Source: Rahnella sikkimica
GTDB lineage: Bacteria; Pseudomonadota; Gammaproteobacteria; Enterobacterales; Enterobacteriaceae
Assembly (NCBI RefSeq): GCF_002951615.1
Contig: NZ_CP019065.1
Span: forward strand, 43,728 to 107,727
Length of the DNA: 64,000 nt
Direction: 5' to 3'
The notes under the pieces were generated by a model that saw nothing but the letters and a program-made list of their open reading frames with translations, had not been told where the DNA came from and did not search any database. The position numbers were made by a program, and so were the translations under genes. This document shows, piece by piece, positions 34,743 to 43,917 of this stretch. Position 1 is the first letter of the stretch. Each line of letters starts with the position of its first letter.

Positions 34743-35354
34743 TTATCCGATGTCAGCGCGCATGTCTGCATCACGTTCCAGCAGACAGCGCAGGCTGTTG
34801 TCTATTCCATCCAGGCAATCGGAAGCGGCCCCCATTTTCTCACCAAACAGGCGGCTGTTGATGTAACGAACCCCCTCGAGGCTGCGTGTGCCGTCATTCT
34901 TGCGGGCATAGCGGAAATCGGTGGCGCGCTGATCGGTCAGGTGAAGCTCCTTAACTACCTCTTTCACTGGACGAAAATCAGAAGGCCTGTAACTGTCATC
35001 GACTTCCATCACGAGTCTTTGTGCAACGGACCAAAGAGAGTTCAGATTGTGGTCGTCCTTTTTGTAGGCATACTTTTCCGGTTCATCAGCCAGTCTCAGG
35101 GCCAGGGCAATAATTTGCTTGATGAGTAACTCGATATGATGCCGATAAAGAAATACTACCGGATAAACTAAAAAATCCTGATCCCGACCGGATCCGTCAA
35201 TGTGCCGGATGAGAATCTCCGCCGCCCTCCGGTAGCCTTCGGTATACGCTGTCCCATGATCTGGCATGTAGTTGAGGCAGGCGTTGTTGTGCCAGTCGCT
35301 GCCGCTCGCCAGCAGTCCGGGCCGGGCGTCTTTTCTACGGTTCTTCCTGCTCAT
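34743..35354 (-). CDS. Hypothetical helical protein, HEPN-like
   Basis: The 203-residue protein has a basic N-terminus (SRKNRRKDARPG) and a helix YRHHIELLIKQIIALALRL that resembles the first helix of HEPN-fold proteins. RATDFRYAR in the second half fits the other conserved region loosely, but the RX4-6H catalytic motif is not clear. It precedes a second HEPN-like gene on the same strand by 23 bases in transcription order, so they probably form one operon. Function is not known. Confidence 0.55.
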   Translation of the reverse strand: MSRKNRRKDARPGLLASGSDWHNNACLNYMPDHGTAYTEGYRRAAEILIRHIDGSGRDQDFLVYPVVFLYRHHIELLIKQIIALALRLADEPEKYAYKKDDHNLNSLWSVAQRLVMEVDDSYRPSDFRPVKEVVKELHLTDQRATDFRYARKNDGTRSLEGVRYINSRLFGEKMGAASDCLDGIDNSLRCLLERDADMRADIG

Positions 35355-35377
35355 CGCGCCTCCTCCCTCTTGCAGAC

Positions 35378-35737
35378 CTACATCCCATCTTGTTCTGCCA
35401 CAATCTCCTGTGCGATCGCGCAGAACTGTTCGTGCTCGGATTCCAGGTAGTGATAATAGATGCGGGCATCGCGCTCGGTCAGCCCGCGCGGGTTGCCGGT
35501 AAAATAGCCGCGCAGTACTTCAATGGCGTGGCGGTAGGTGGCCAGGTCATACGCCCAGTCGGCCAGCTCGCCGGCCGCGTCCAGCTCCTGCCCAAAATCC
35601 GCGTACTTCTGCTCCAGGATATCCAGGCCAAGTTCTGTCGCGGCATGCACGTTACTTTCATTCCTATGCGCGACCGCGTTGCGGATCTTTTCAAACTGAT
35701 AGCCGAACCCTTCTTTTCCGGTGATAGATGCAAACAT
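35378..35737 (-). CDS. Small HEPN-motif protein
   Basis: The frame is open from 35914, but the ATG at 35737 has a good AAGGAAG site with 7-base spacing, giving 119 residues. KIRNAVAHRNESN contains the RX4H motif of HEPN ribonucleases. The rest is helical and acidic. It is followed by the helical gene at 34743, and such a pair could be a HEPN toxin with a partner, but neither has a recognisable MNT-type antitoxin. If the long form is real, the product is 178 residues. Confidence 0.55.
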   Translation of the reverse strand: MFASITGKEGFGYQFEKIRNAVAHRNESNVHAATELGLDILEQKYADFGQELDAAGELADWAYDLATYRHAIEVLRGYFTGNPRGLTERDARIYYHYLESEHEQFCAIAQEIVAEQDGM

Positions 35738-36358
35738 GCTTTTCTTCCTTTGGCCGTTATGCCGGTAGTTATTTAAAAAGCTGACCTTCAGTGATGATAT
35801 TTCTGCCTGATAAATGAATAAGAGATAATAAGGAAAAACATAATTATCTAACTCACTGTCACTATCGTGAAAAATAGTCTGGTAATTTTCACGAAACGCA
35901 ATTAGTGACGGCACCTACCGCACAGTTCCGACTTATTCCCCACGGGCCGTTTTCGGAAGTGTAGCACGGGGGTTTAACGCTGCCCAGCCTCGTTCAGGTG
36001 TCTTACGCACGCTCTTAAAACGCTCCGCCACACATTATATAGTGTTTTAAAGATAAATATTTCCCATATATGCGAATATTGCGCAAAAAACCGGCGCACC
36101 CTGTAACCAGATCCGAGAATTGGGGTTTTCGGATCTCCTGTGAAGGAAGTGTGTCACTTATAACCATGAGTGTATTTTTTAAAAAAATAATCGGCGTTGT
36201 GGAATATAAGGCGACTACGCTCATTTAAGTTGCGTGGTAATGAGAAAAGCGTATAACTATTGAAACCGGCGGTACCTCGGTTTTATTATTTGATTGGTAT
36301 TGTTTGGTTTGTTGGTTTCAGTATTTTCACTTAAATAAGAGTCAAAGAGGATTTTTCA
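35738..36358. other. Intergenic region with no clear gene
   Basis: AT-rich stretch between two divergent genes. It must hold the promoters of both. The 5' extension of the 35378 frame covers its left part. A short hairpin-forming GCGATCC/GGATCTC context near 36110-36140 and an AT-rich block at 36240-36350 are visible, but nothing definite was identified. Confidence 0.4.
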
Positions 36359-37654
36359 ATGATTACACGCTTACCATTCCCACGCTCAGGACGGAATCGC
36401 GTATTTTCTAAACACGACGGTTTTCGTGAAGTTCGCTTTCCTGTCCGTACGCCCGAAGACCTGCGCGAACTTGATGCGCTGAAAGAAATGCAGCTTAACC
36501 GTTTCGTTAAGGCTCTTTTTAAAGAGGCCCAAGAAGAGTACCGTTTTTCCCCTGGTGTCTTCAGCGAATTGGTGAAGGCCATGTTGGAAAAAGACTCCCC
36601 AGGTTACATCACCGCCCACGGTGCTTTTGGCCAATTTAATACCCAGATGTTCGAATATGGCCTGGCCGAGGAGGTCGGCGCGGCGGTCGAGATTTATATC
36701 GCCTGCTACCCGACCAGCGCGGACTACGTCCTGAAGTCCATTCCGGCAAAGGTGCTCAACTACCTCTGTAAATATGCCAACACTTCAGACGTCATGAAGT
36801 GGACCGAGGCAAATCCGCAGTGGAAAGAAAACGTGATTGCCAGTCTGAAGGCCGGCACTTTCAGCGAGCAACTGAAGATGATGCGCATGGCGACAGGCGC
36901 AATGAGCGTAAACTTCAATTTCCTGCAGATGCTAGAAAAGCTGGTAAACCACGCGTCTGGCGTTAGTCCGGAAACCATGAAACAGGCTCAAAAGATCCTG
37001 AGCAATGCCCCGAACGTGCTGTACCAGTCTCCCCGCGAGTGGAACGAAGCCTGCAACGAACTGCGTACCCTTATCACCTATTTTATTCTGGTGGACCTGG
37101 AAAGCCGCTACGGGGAAATGACCCACCCGCAACGCACGTACACAACGCCGTTTTACGATAAACAGCGTGAAATAGCCGGAAGACCGAATTCTCAGGTGAT
37201 TAGCTTCATGCCCGGCACGCTGCTGGCTGAGCACTTTGATTACGGGATCTGCATAGGCTGGCGTTACGACAGCTGGGAGCAGTTCTTCTATCAGCTCTGT
37301 CACGAATGCGTTCACCTGCTGGATCCCGAGCTGGCACCGCCCGGCGAACTCATCGTCAGTGCGCTGGATGAGGGCGTGGCCGTCCGCTACGCGGAGGAGA
37401 TGCTCGACAAGTACCTGCCGTACATTGCTCGTAGCTTTGTTCACAGCCCCGTGATAAACCACAACCCCTACTACTTCGCCTGGGATGCCGCACGTAAGCT
37501 GCCGGACGCGGTGCTCAGGAAGATCCGCGAAACGTTTGGGGCCTTTGCTAAAATCAATGACCGCGCCCGCTTCGCTGAGCTGACGTCAGAATGGCTTAAC
37601 GACGACGAGATCACGCTACTCTGTGAGCCCTTTGAGTACGCGAAGCACGGCTAA
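36359..37654 (+). CDS. Predicted zinc metallopeptidase (HEXXH) protein
   Basis: The 431-residue protein has an HExxH zinc motif HECVH at residues 315-319 followed by LDEGVAVRYAEE with Glu338, a spacing that fits gluzincin-type peptidases. The N-terminal 300 residues are helical and of unknown type (RTPEDLRELDALKEMQL, SPGVFSELVKAMLEK). A substrate is not evident; the setting among HEPN- and PIN-domain genes suggests a defence or stress function. Weak AGAG before ATG. A strong terminator follows. Confidence 0.65.
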   Translation: MITRLPFPRSGRNRVFSKHDGFREVRFPVRTPEDLRELDALKEMQLNRFVKALFKEAQEEYRFSPGVFSELVKAMLEKDSPGYITAHGAFGQFNTQMFEYGLAEEVGAAVEIYIACYPTSADYVLKSIPAKVLNYLCKYANTSDVMKWTEANPQWKENVIASLKAGTFSEQLKMMRMATGAMSVNFNFLQMLEKLVNHASGVSPETMKQAQKILSNAPNVLYQSPREWNEACNELRTLITYFILVDLESRYGEMTHPQRTYTTPFYDKQREIAGRPNSQVISFMPGTLLAEHFDYGICIGWRYDSWEQFFYQLCHECVHLLDPELAPPGELIVSALDEGVAVRYAEEMLDKYLPYIARSFVHSPVINHNPYYFAWDAARKLPDAVLRKIRETFGAFAKINDRARFAELTSEWLNDDEITLLCEPFEYAKHG

Positions 37655-37676
37655 ATCGCGATAAGCCACCTTACCG

Positions 37677-37701
37677 AGCCCACGTCATGTGGGCTTTTTT
37701 T
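37677..37701 (+). terminator. Rho-independent terminator
   Basis: AGCCCAC at 37677-37683 pairs with GTGGGCT at 37689-37695 and seven T follow. It ends the zincin gene. Confidence 0.85.
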
Positions 37702-37779
37702 ATAGTATGGATACGGGACCTGGGCAGTTTTTAGGCTTTCAGCTGAGACAGATACTCCTGCATGAATACAAATTCAGTT

Positions 37780-38898
37780 TTATTCTGGCCACACCGCCTC
37801 TTCCTCGGTGTCTGTGGGAATATCGTCGTATTGTGCATTTTCAAGGTCGAGTTCAAAAATGGTGTCGTCAAACGTGAGATCAATGAACTCTGCATTTGAT
37901 TTCAGTCCGCCGGCAAAGCCAATTTCCAGCGACGCGCTGAACGACTCCTGGTGAATGAGTATTTCGCTCGTTTCCACCACGCCGTAATGCACCTTGTCTT
38001 CCCGATCCCAGTTCGCCGCCGAATAGTCCGTAAAATCGTAGGACGCCCTGAGCGTGACGCCAAAGGTCACATCATAGGTTGCCCCATCGATGTCCACATC
38101 GATTAACTGCATCTGCGTTATTTCAATACCGGTAATATCCACGTCGGTGAGTTCGGAATCGACGTCGCCGGATAAATCAGGCAAAAATTCTGCCCCTTCA
38201 AGCCTCCCTCGCGCCCTGCTTAGGACTTCCTCTTTTACCAGCTCGAGAGCGCTGTCTGCGAATACTGACAGGTCTCGTAGCTCCTCATCGTTCCTGTTTA
38301 CCAGATCAAGCAGCTCGTCCACCGTTTTTAGGTGGATAAAGTGCTCGTGTATTTCGGCTACGGCCTGCATGTCCTGATCGCCGCTAACAATGTAGACACT
38401 GTGTGAACGCTCTCGGGCTACCGCGTCCACTGCGGCCAGGGTAAATGCGTCCGGAAATTCCGATTTTTTTGCCTCCTTATGAAACGGCGGCATTCCCGTG
38501 AAATACGCATGGAAAATCTGCTTAGGATTAATTATCTCTACCGAGATATTTTCAGTCAGACCGTTATCCACCAGCGTCCTGAACTTAGCGGTAGCTTCTT
38601 CCAGCACAGCCTCTGCAGAAACCGTGGTAAAGAGGCCACCACCGGTGGCCTGCGCGGCGACATGCAGAAATGAGGCTTTCTTTTGGAATCTTTTCAATTC
38701 CGTTACGGTTTCTTCGGCATATTTTTTTAAGTGAGCTTCAATCTCAGATCGTACGACGTCAGTGATTAAAAGATGAATTTTTTCTTCCCGGACCAGTTCT
38801 TCAAGGCGTGCTAACGCAAAATGACCGAACTGAAACTTTTTCTGTTCGTAGGCGGAAGTATCAATAAATACAAGACGCGTTTGCAGCTCCATGTGCAT
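37780..38898 (-). CDS. PIN-domain nuclease with acidic C-terminal domain
   Basis: The 372-residue protein begins with a PIN-like domain (DUF4935 type): LVFIDTSAYEQ with Asp13, ITDVVRSEIEAHL with a conserved Glu, EFPDAFTLAA and VSGDQDM supply the acidic metal-binding residues of an RNase. After about residue 210 an acidic, beta-rich C-terminal domain follows (DVDITGIEITQMQLIDVDIDG) of unknown role. PIN proteins with extra domains occur in phage-defence and toxin systems. ATG at 38898 or 38892 (MELQTRL) are both possible. Confidence 0.7.
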   Translation of the reverse strand: MHMELQTRLVFIDTSAYEQKKFQFGHFALARLEELVREEKIHLLITDVVRSEIEAHLKKYAEETVTELKRFQKKASFLHVAAQATGGGLFTTVSAEAVLEEATAKFRTLVDNGLTENISVEIINPKQIFHAYFTGMPPFHKEAKKSEFPDAFTLAAVDAVARERSHSVYIVSGDQDMQAVAEIHEHFIHLKTVDELLDLVNRNDEELRDLSVFADSALELVKEEVLSRARGRLEGAEFLPDLSGDVDSELTDVDITGIEITQMQLIDVDIDGATYDVTFGVTLRASYDFTDYSAANWDREDKVHYGVVETSEILIHQESFSASLEIGFAGGLKSNAEFIDLTFDDTIFELDLENAQYDDIPTDTEEEAVWPE

Positions 38899-39190
38899 TC
38901 CTCTCTTATAGAAATTTTCCTAGTGTATCACTCGCCGGCAAGTCTTATTCCTGAGCACTCGCTCGCAAAAATTGAACTTAAGCTTAGGCAGGTCTTTCGT
39001 CCCGGAAAGGTCCACAGCGATATACCGTACGATGACATCACGTTGCAGGGCAAAGACTTGCTTGATGCCTTCAGACAGCGCGCCGGTGGCCATTTGGAGT
39101 TTGTGCCTGGGGTACGCTGATCCACTCAGGACAATGACCGAATGCAGGCCGAAAAGCGTTAACCGCGATTTCGTATTACTCAAATTAGGG

Positions 39191-39211
39191 AAAAAATCCC
39201 GCCTTGGCGGG
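39191..39211 (-). terminator. Terminator of the DUF4145 gene
   Basis: CCCGCC/GGCGGG (39198-39211) forms a 6-bp stem with a two-base centre; read on the minus strand it is followed by ATTTTTT. It ends the gene at 39216-39944. Confidence 0.7.
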
Positions 39212-39215
39212 CTTC

Positions 39216-39944
39216 TTACGTTCTTGTAGGAGGCGGACGAAAACGCGCGTCCAGACGGGCTACCAGCTGCGCGACGGACTCCGTTGAACCGGCGTAGATT
39301 TTGCGAAGCACAAACTCTATGATCTTATAGGCCTGTTCAATATCAGGAGAGTTGACCTGATCCAATTCATGACTTCCTGCGTTGCCCAGCCACTTGATGG
39401 CCATCAGCGCTGACTGATGTTCGCTGTACGTCTGCGATAAGGCCTCAATCCGGGCGTGGAGTGTGCGCATTTTTGCCACGCCAAGCGCGGTCATCAGCTC
39501 TTCCAGAGCGATTCGGATTACGTTCGCCGCAGCGCCCGGCGCGTTGAGAAACAGAGAAAACGACTGCGTCAACGGCAGCGCGACCCTCTCCGGGCACTGC
39601 GTGGGAATAGCAAAGGCAGGAAGAGTAGGCGTAAACAGTCTGGCCTGAAACAGGTAGTAGTGACGTTCGTCATCTTCATAATCCTGGTTTTCATGGACAT
39701 CGCCGGTACCGCTGACCGCGACGACGGTTTTACAGACGGCGCGCTCACATTGCAGCAGGCAGATGAATACCAGGCGGATATCATCGAGCTCACCGTCCAT
39801 TTTTTTCCAGCGTTCAACTGACTCAGGGATCACCTCAAAATGAAAGGTTCCCTTCTGTATCGCCAGAGAAGCTGATTGACAGGAAGGACAGGTCCAGTTC
39901 GGGCAGTGATTTTCAGGGAAATTTCTCAGCAGTGATTCGTACAT
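39216..39944 (-). CDS. DUF4145 (HEPN-like) protein with zinc-ribbon N-terminus
   Basis: The 242-residue protein starts with CPNWTCPSCQ, a zinc-ribbon-like pair, and ends in a DUF4145 domain: GAAANVIRIALEELMTALGV, KWLGNAGSHEL and DIEQAYKIIEFVLRKIY. DUF4145 proteins are HEPN-related and often accompany restriction systems or other phage defences. None of the usual partners is adjacent. It is followed by its own terminator and appears monocistronic. Confidence 0.7.
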   Translation of the reverse strand: MYESLLRNFPENHCPNWTCPSCQSASLAIQKGTFHFEVIPESVERWKKMDGELDDIRLVFICLLQCERAVCKTVVAVSGTGDVHENQDYEDDERHYYLFQARLFTPTLPAFAIPTQCPERVALPLTQSFSLFLNAPGAAANVIRIALEELMTALGVAKMRTLHARIEALSQTYSEHQSALMAIKWLGNAGSHELDQVNSPDIEQAYKIIEFVLRKIYAGSTESVAQLVARLDARFRPPPTRT

Positions 39945-40202
39945 AGATATTGTGCCTTACGGTTCGATCCGGATATCTAATGACTGGATGGGCATCACCG
40001 CGCTTCTTCTATCCGCACCGGTGTGCCGATTTGCCTTTTGCAGGCGAGTGATTTTCGGATTTAGCCAGAACGCGATGACCTTTTCGGATCAATGACGGTT
40101 TTGGAAAACATTATAGGGGTGTCCTCAGCGGGACATCAACTTACCACCGGGATCCAAAAGATGCGGATGAATCATTCCACAGTTGTGAGTTGCCATTTAT
40201 AA

Positions 40203-40967
40203 CTAGGGGGATTTCTTAATGTTGGTCTGTGGGCCCGACGATGTACCAGAGGCAGCAAGAGCGCCGTTGGGAAGAGGTATTTCTGGAGCACCGTATTGGG
40301 CCACGTAGCTCCTTACAAATAAATCTTTCTCAGTATCCAGTTTTTCAAACAAATGGAACAGTACACCAATAAAGTCATCGATAGCACCCTTCTCTATATC
40401 AATGGATTTATACCTAATGTTGAAATGATTATTTTCGTTACAGAAGGTCTGAATATCATCAAAATTCTTAAGTACTATACCGTTTGAGTGAATCAGACAA
40501 TTCCTGATAAACTTTATGCATCTTAGATACTGCCATTCTTCATGGTATGAATCTGAATTAAAACGGCAGGTGTAATCAAGATAATCTGCAATGTTTTTCA
40601 AAACAGACCGGTTTGACAACTTATCGAAGTTGTCATGTTGTTGCATGACCTCCTGATTGAACAGCGAACAATAGCGTAACAATGTGAACTCAACCTGATT
40701 GTATAGGGATACAAGTATTGTTTCCCGATGGAAATTTGGCGAAACACTTTGTGCGTAAATCAACTCTTCAACGTAAGCATCTACAATACTTTCGTGATGC
40801 TCTTTGTCCGCATCATTCAGCTCACCATTCATTGAGTTTTGAATTTCATCTCCAACATTCTCCCAGTAGATCTCACTGTGAGAATGGAAGTTTTTTATAT
40901 TATGTAGTTCTCGTTTAAAACCGTGCAGAACATGAAAGAATGAACAGGCAAAAAAATCAATTTTCAT
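40203..40967 (-). CDS. HEPN-motif protein (AT-rich gene)
   Basis: The 254-residue protein is helical and contains FIRNCLIHSNG, a clear RX4H HEPN ribonuclease motif, placed after a long helix as in MAE_28990/MAE_18760-like and Abi-type HEPN proteins. The N-terminal half includes FHRETILVSLYNQVEFTLLRYC, suiting the first HEPN helix. The gene is AT-rich relative to its left neighbours. A phage-defence or toxin role is likely by motif but not shown. Confidence 0.6.
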   Translation of the reverse strand: MKIDFFACSFFHVLHGFKRELHNIKNFHSHSEIYWENVGDEIQNSMNGELNDADKEHHESIVDAYVEELIYAQSVSPNFHRETILVSLYNQVEFTLLRYCSLFNQEVMQQHDNFDKLSNRSVLKNIADYLDYTCRFNSDSYHEEWQYLRCIKFIRNCLIHSNGIVLKNFDDIQTFCNENNHFNIRYKSIDIEKGAIDDFIGVLFHLFEKLDTEKDLFVRSYVAQYGAPEIPLPNGALAASGTSSGPQTNIKKSP

Positions 40968-40998
40968 TTGAATATCCTTTTATGGGATAACAGTCATA

Positions 40999-41277
40999 TT
41001 ACAGAGCCAGGTCATAGCGGATCGCCTCGGCTTTCCGGCGGCCAGTGTCCGTTAGGGCGAACGCCAGGTTCAGGGACGCGTTGCGATATTTCTGCAGCAA
41101 CCCGTAGCGGTGCAGCGTGTGCAGTGACGTGCGCAGATTGCTGGCATAGACATCTTTACTGGCGGCGGCGTTGAGCAGGCTCAACAGCTGCATAACGGGC
41201 AGGGGCGCATCGTGGCCGCGCGCTTCAAGCGCACTGAGGACCAGGAGCACCTTTCTCTGGAGTTCGGATATACGCAC
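40999..41277 (-). CDS. Small winged-helix-like DNA-binding protein
   Basis: The 92-residue protein looks like one winged helix: LQRKVLLVLSALEARG, a recognition-helix region NLRTSLHTLHRYGLLQKY and a wing SLNLAFALTDTGRRKAEAI. It is probably a repressor. Two copies of a TTCATGTG-type palindrome lie just upstream, where it would regulate its own promoter. No family name is certain. Confidence 0.6.
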   Translation of the reverse strand: MRISELQRKVLLVLSALEARGHDAPLPVMQLLSLLNAAASKDVYASNLRTSLHTLHRYGLLQKYRNASLNLAFALTDTGRRKAEAIRYDLAL

Positions 41278-41290
41278 GGCTCATTCCTTA

Positions 41291-41352
41291 TTCATGTGTC
41301 ACATGAACAATACACCCGGGCGTGAAGAAACACTACTCATGTTGCACATGAA
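41291..41352 (-). promoter_or_regulatory. Two palindromic operators upstream of the winged-helix gene
   Basis: TTCATGTGTCACATGAA (41291-41307) is a perfect 8-1-8 palindrome. CTCATGTTGCACATGAA (41336-41352) is an imperfect second copy, centres 45 bp apart. The spacing and place fit cooperative autoregulation. Confidence 0.65.
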
Positions 41353-41496
41353 TAGTGTTGTTTTATATGATAAATTTCAGTAGGTAAATTAAGCTTACTT
41401 ATCGGCCTAACCTATAAAGTACTTGAAATCTCTTTTCATCATGCCTATTATATATACACACCAAGGTTGCCGCCGAGGTGTGTATTAATTGACATT

Positions 41497-41817
41497 TTAC
41501 CTATTTAGTTTTAGAACTTTAGCGTTCACTAAGTTCCAGCCCTTTGTAGTAATATGACTTACTACGTAGGGCAAACACACACTGCAAACGGCAATCGGTA
41601 CTCCCAGACCGAGAATACATGGTGTTAGAAATGCGATGATGACGGGCACTACGTAAAGTGCTGTCGCAATCTTTGCTGCCACCAACGTGGTGAGTCCGAT
41701 TGCCCTGAGATACTTCTTTTCAACAAGAGCCGTGCGTATATCAGCGGCGCTGCCCCAAATGGCTTTGAACACCGATAATGCAGGCTTGATGCTTACTTCT
41801 TCTAAAAACGTAATCAT
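41497..41817 (-). CDS. Small two-span membrane protein
   Basis: The ATG at 41817 follows GAGGAAAAAAAC and gives 106 residues; the longer frame uses a TTG. Two hydrophobic spans (TTLVAAKIATALYVVPVIIAFL and a C-terminal LGVPIAVCSVCLPYVV) suggest an inner-membrane protein. I recognise no family. It stands alone next to the long AT-rich intergenic region. Confidence 0.5.
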   Translation of the reverse strand: MITFLEEVSIKPALSVFKAIWGSAADIRTALVEKKYLRAIGLTTLVAAKIATALYVVPVIIAFLTPCILGLGVPIAVCSVCLPYVVSHITTKGWNLVNAKVLKLNR

Positions 41818-42809
41818 TGTTTTTTTCCTCAATTAGGAGATGGGTTTTGGGTACTGCAGGAGTTGAAAATTTCATTTCAATGCCTTTTTTTAGATAAATT
41901 TTTGCCGCGGGGGATTAATACCCTTTGGCGTGATAATTATTCGTTTATACTTTCGTTACTTCATTGTTGTTAACCATCCATAATGTCGTCCTCCAGGGTA
42001 ACTACGTTAATGTGCGGCCACTGCCTTTTACCGAATTTTGGCAAAAGGGTATCCAGCTGCTGGGCGATTTATTGATCGCGATGGCGGCGGATGAATGGCT
42101 ATGTAGAATTGATGGAATTAATTTATGACTTGTCGAGACGAAAAAAAACTTCACAAGGGAAGTTTGATTACAAGGCGATGAGATAAAATTCAGGTGGGCA
42201 TAAGTTTTTACACCTATGGTTTCCTTCTTGATGATCTTTACACGTTGTTTTCAGCCTTAGGTGTTGTCATTCCAATCGGTGAGTGGTAAAATTCTTATTG
42301 AGGAAATTTCACTCTTCATAAATTCTATTTTCTCATCTCCCAGCGACTTTGTCAATTCTGCACCCGCCGAAATTGCCTCTTTTTTTCATTTTTTCAAGAA
42401 AATCGCTTGCATTTAAAAATCAAATTTCAATTTCTTCGTTCTTGTATCATTTTACACACAATATTACTGCGTAGAGTCTTTCAAAGTATTTTCTACAACC
42501 AGACCATTCTTCTCTGTACCAATACTTTGTATTGTTAAATTCAATTAGGGTAATTCAGTTTCCTTTGAAACTTATTCATGTGTATACCAATACCGCACCT
42601 AACTCTGAGATCATTAACTCAGTCGAGTTTATGTGATTTCAGGTTTTTCCTTTGCTTCAAGAACATCATTAGCTCATCTCGGATAGCGGCTTAGCACGTA
42701 CAGTTTTCATTTTTCTGCTCCACCCCCCCTCTTATCGCTGAACCCGATCGCCGCCGCCGGGGCATCGCATTTAGCCCTACGTTCGTCCGGACGTCTTCGC
42801 TTTTCATGG

Positions 42810-42840
42810 ATTGGGGTTTACCCCCAGACTGCACAATGTT
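42810..42840 (+). repeat. Direct repeat A (left of the biosynthetic operon)
   Basis: ATTGGGGTTTACCCCCAGAC (and on through TGCACAATGTT) matches copy C at 49492-49522 in about 27 of 31 positions, same orientation. The core GGGGTTTACCCC can form a hairpin. Confidence 0.65.
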
Positions 42841-43056
42841 GAATAGGACATTAGGGTTATCAACACAAACCCCTCCGTAAAACCGGCAAGGAAACGCCGC
42901 ATGCTGTATTCAGGATAACTGTCACAACGCTGTTACTGGATAGAACTATCGGGAAGTGAATAAATATTCATTATGGTGCATAATGGGAAAAAATATATTG
43001 TGAAATAAATCTAAAGTTAACATAACAAAAAGTCGATTCTTAACTAAAACTCAAAT

Positions 43057-43085
43057 TTGAAAAAAATTCATACTGATTATTATAT
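43057..43085 (+). promoter_or_regulatory. Likely promoter of the biosynthetic operon
   Basis: TTGAAA at 43057-43062 and TTATAT at 43080-43085 are 17 bases apart in a strongly AT-rich surround, 108 bases before the first start codon. Confidence 0.5.
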
Positions 43086-43193
43086 GATTCATATCAATGT
43101 GTTAAAGAAGATAAGTGGCTACTCCAATGGTTATAACCTTTAACACTCTATTGACATCGCTATCTAGAAAGTATTACTAATTATGCACTGAGT

Positions 43194-43898
43194 GTGAAAT
43201 TTTATACGGATCATTGTATGTCTAGGAATGATGTGCCGATTACAAACAGCCCAGAAGTTTTCCAAAAACTCCTGGGCTTTATAGAGTCAGATACGTTCGC
43301 CTGTATTGGTGCAAAAACAGCATCATATCTTGAGACAGTAGTGCATAGGGACTGCTGTGGTGATAATAAAGTAACACTGGAAGATGCATACGGATTCCTA
43401 AGTAAATTTGCAGGGATCCGTGAAACTCTGAGTAAAACAAACGCCACCTTTGTTCTGACCTTCAGCGACCGAACATTTTTCTCAGAAGCTGAGTTTGAAG
43501 TGTTTACATGGGAAACACTCAATAAGTTACACGAACTTGATACTCAGGCTGGGCACAGTTGGAGTAACGATTGCTCCTCTGACCCCTCCTCTCCAGATTT
43601 CGGCTTTTCCATAATCGGAGAGCCCTTTTTTATCGTGGGATTGCATCCGAATTCATCACGACTCAGTCGCCAAGCGCCCTTTCCTGCTCTTGTATTCAAT
43701 TCTCATCTTCAGTTCAGGCACCTCAAATCTGTTGGGATTTTTCAAAAAATGCAGAAGGAGATCCGTCAGCGCGATTTAAAAATTCAGGGTTCGGTTAATC
43801 CAAATCTCAGTGATTTCGGTGAGCAAAGCGAAGCCAGACAATATGCAGGGAATGCAACTCATCAAGAGTGGTCCTGCCCGTTTAGTAAGAAAATTTAA
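43194..43898 (+). CDS. YqcI/YcgG-family (GntA-like) heme-dependent N-oxygenase
   Basis: The 234-residue protein matches the YqcI/YcgG family: FSDRTFFSEAEFEVFTWETL, SPDFGFSIIGEPFFIVGLHPNSSR, PFPALVFNSHLQF, GSVNPNLSDFGEQSEARQYAGN and a C-terminal WSCPF. Members include GntA of guanitoxin synthesis, a heme-dependent N-oxygenase acting on a guanidine group. It is the first gene of a seven-gene operon that also encodes an amidinotransferase, so an N-hydroxyguanidine is a reasonable product. The start is unsure: GTG at 43194 or ATG at 43218, neither with a good ribosome site. Very AT-rich. Confidence 0.8.
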   Translation: MKFYTDHCMSRNDVPITNSPEVFQKLLGFIESDTFACIGAKTASYLETVVHRDCCGDNKVTLEDAYGFLSKFAGIRETLSKTNATFVLTFSDRTFFSEAEFEVFTWETLNKLHELDTQAGHSWSNDCSSDPSSPDFGFSIIGEPFFIVGLHPNSSRLSRQAPFPALVFNSHLQFRHLKSVGIFQKMQKEIRQRDLKIQGSVNPNLSDFGEQSEARQYAGNATHQEWSCPFSKKI

Positions 43899-43917
43899 TC
43901 CCTAAAAAGAGACCTAC

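Larger units (their letters stand above)
41833..43193. other. 1.36-kb gene-free AT-rich stretch upstream of the biosynthetic operon
   Basis: No convincing gene is present on either strand. It contains the first copy of a directly repeated GGGGTTTACCCC motif (42810-42840) and, at its right end, a promoter. The left part (42000-42110) is less AT-rich and may be a relic of a lost gene. Confidence 0.5.

Noticed and set aside
42720..42860. Fourth Tn3-derived miniature element suggested by GGGG/CCCC motifs
   Set aside because: No ACGNTAAG inner motif, no 38-bp paired ends and no target duplication; the motif is the GGGGTTTACCCC repeat instead.
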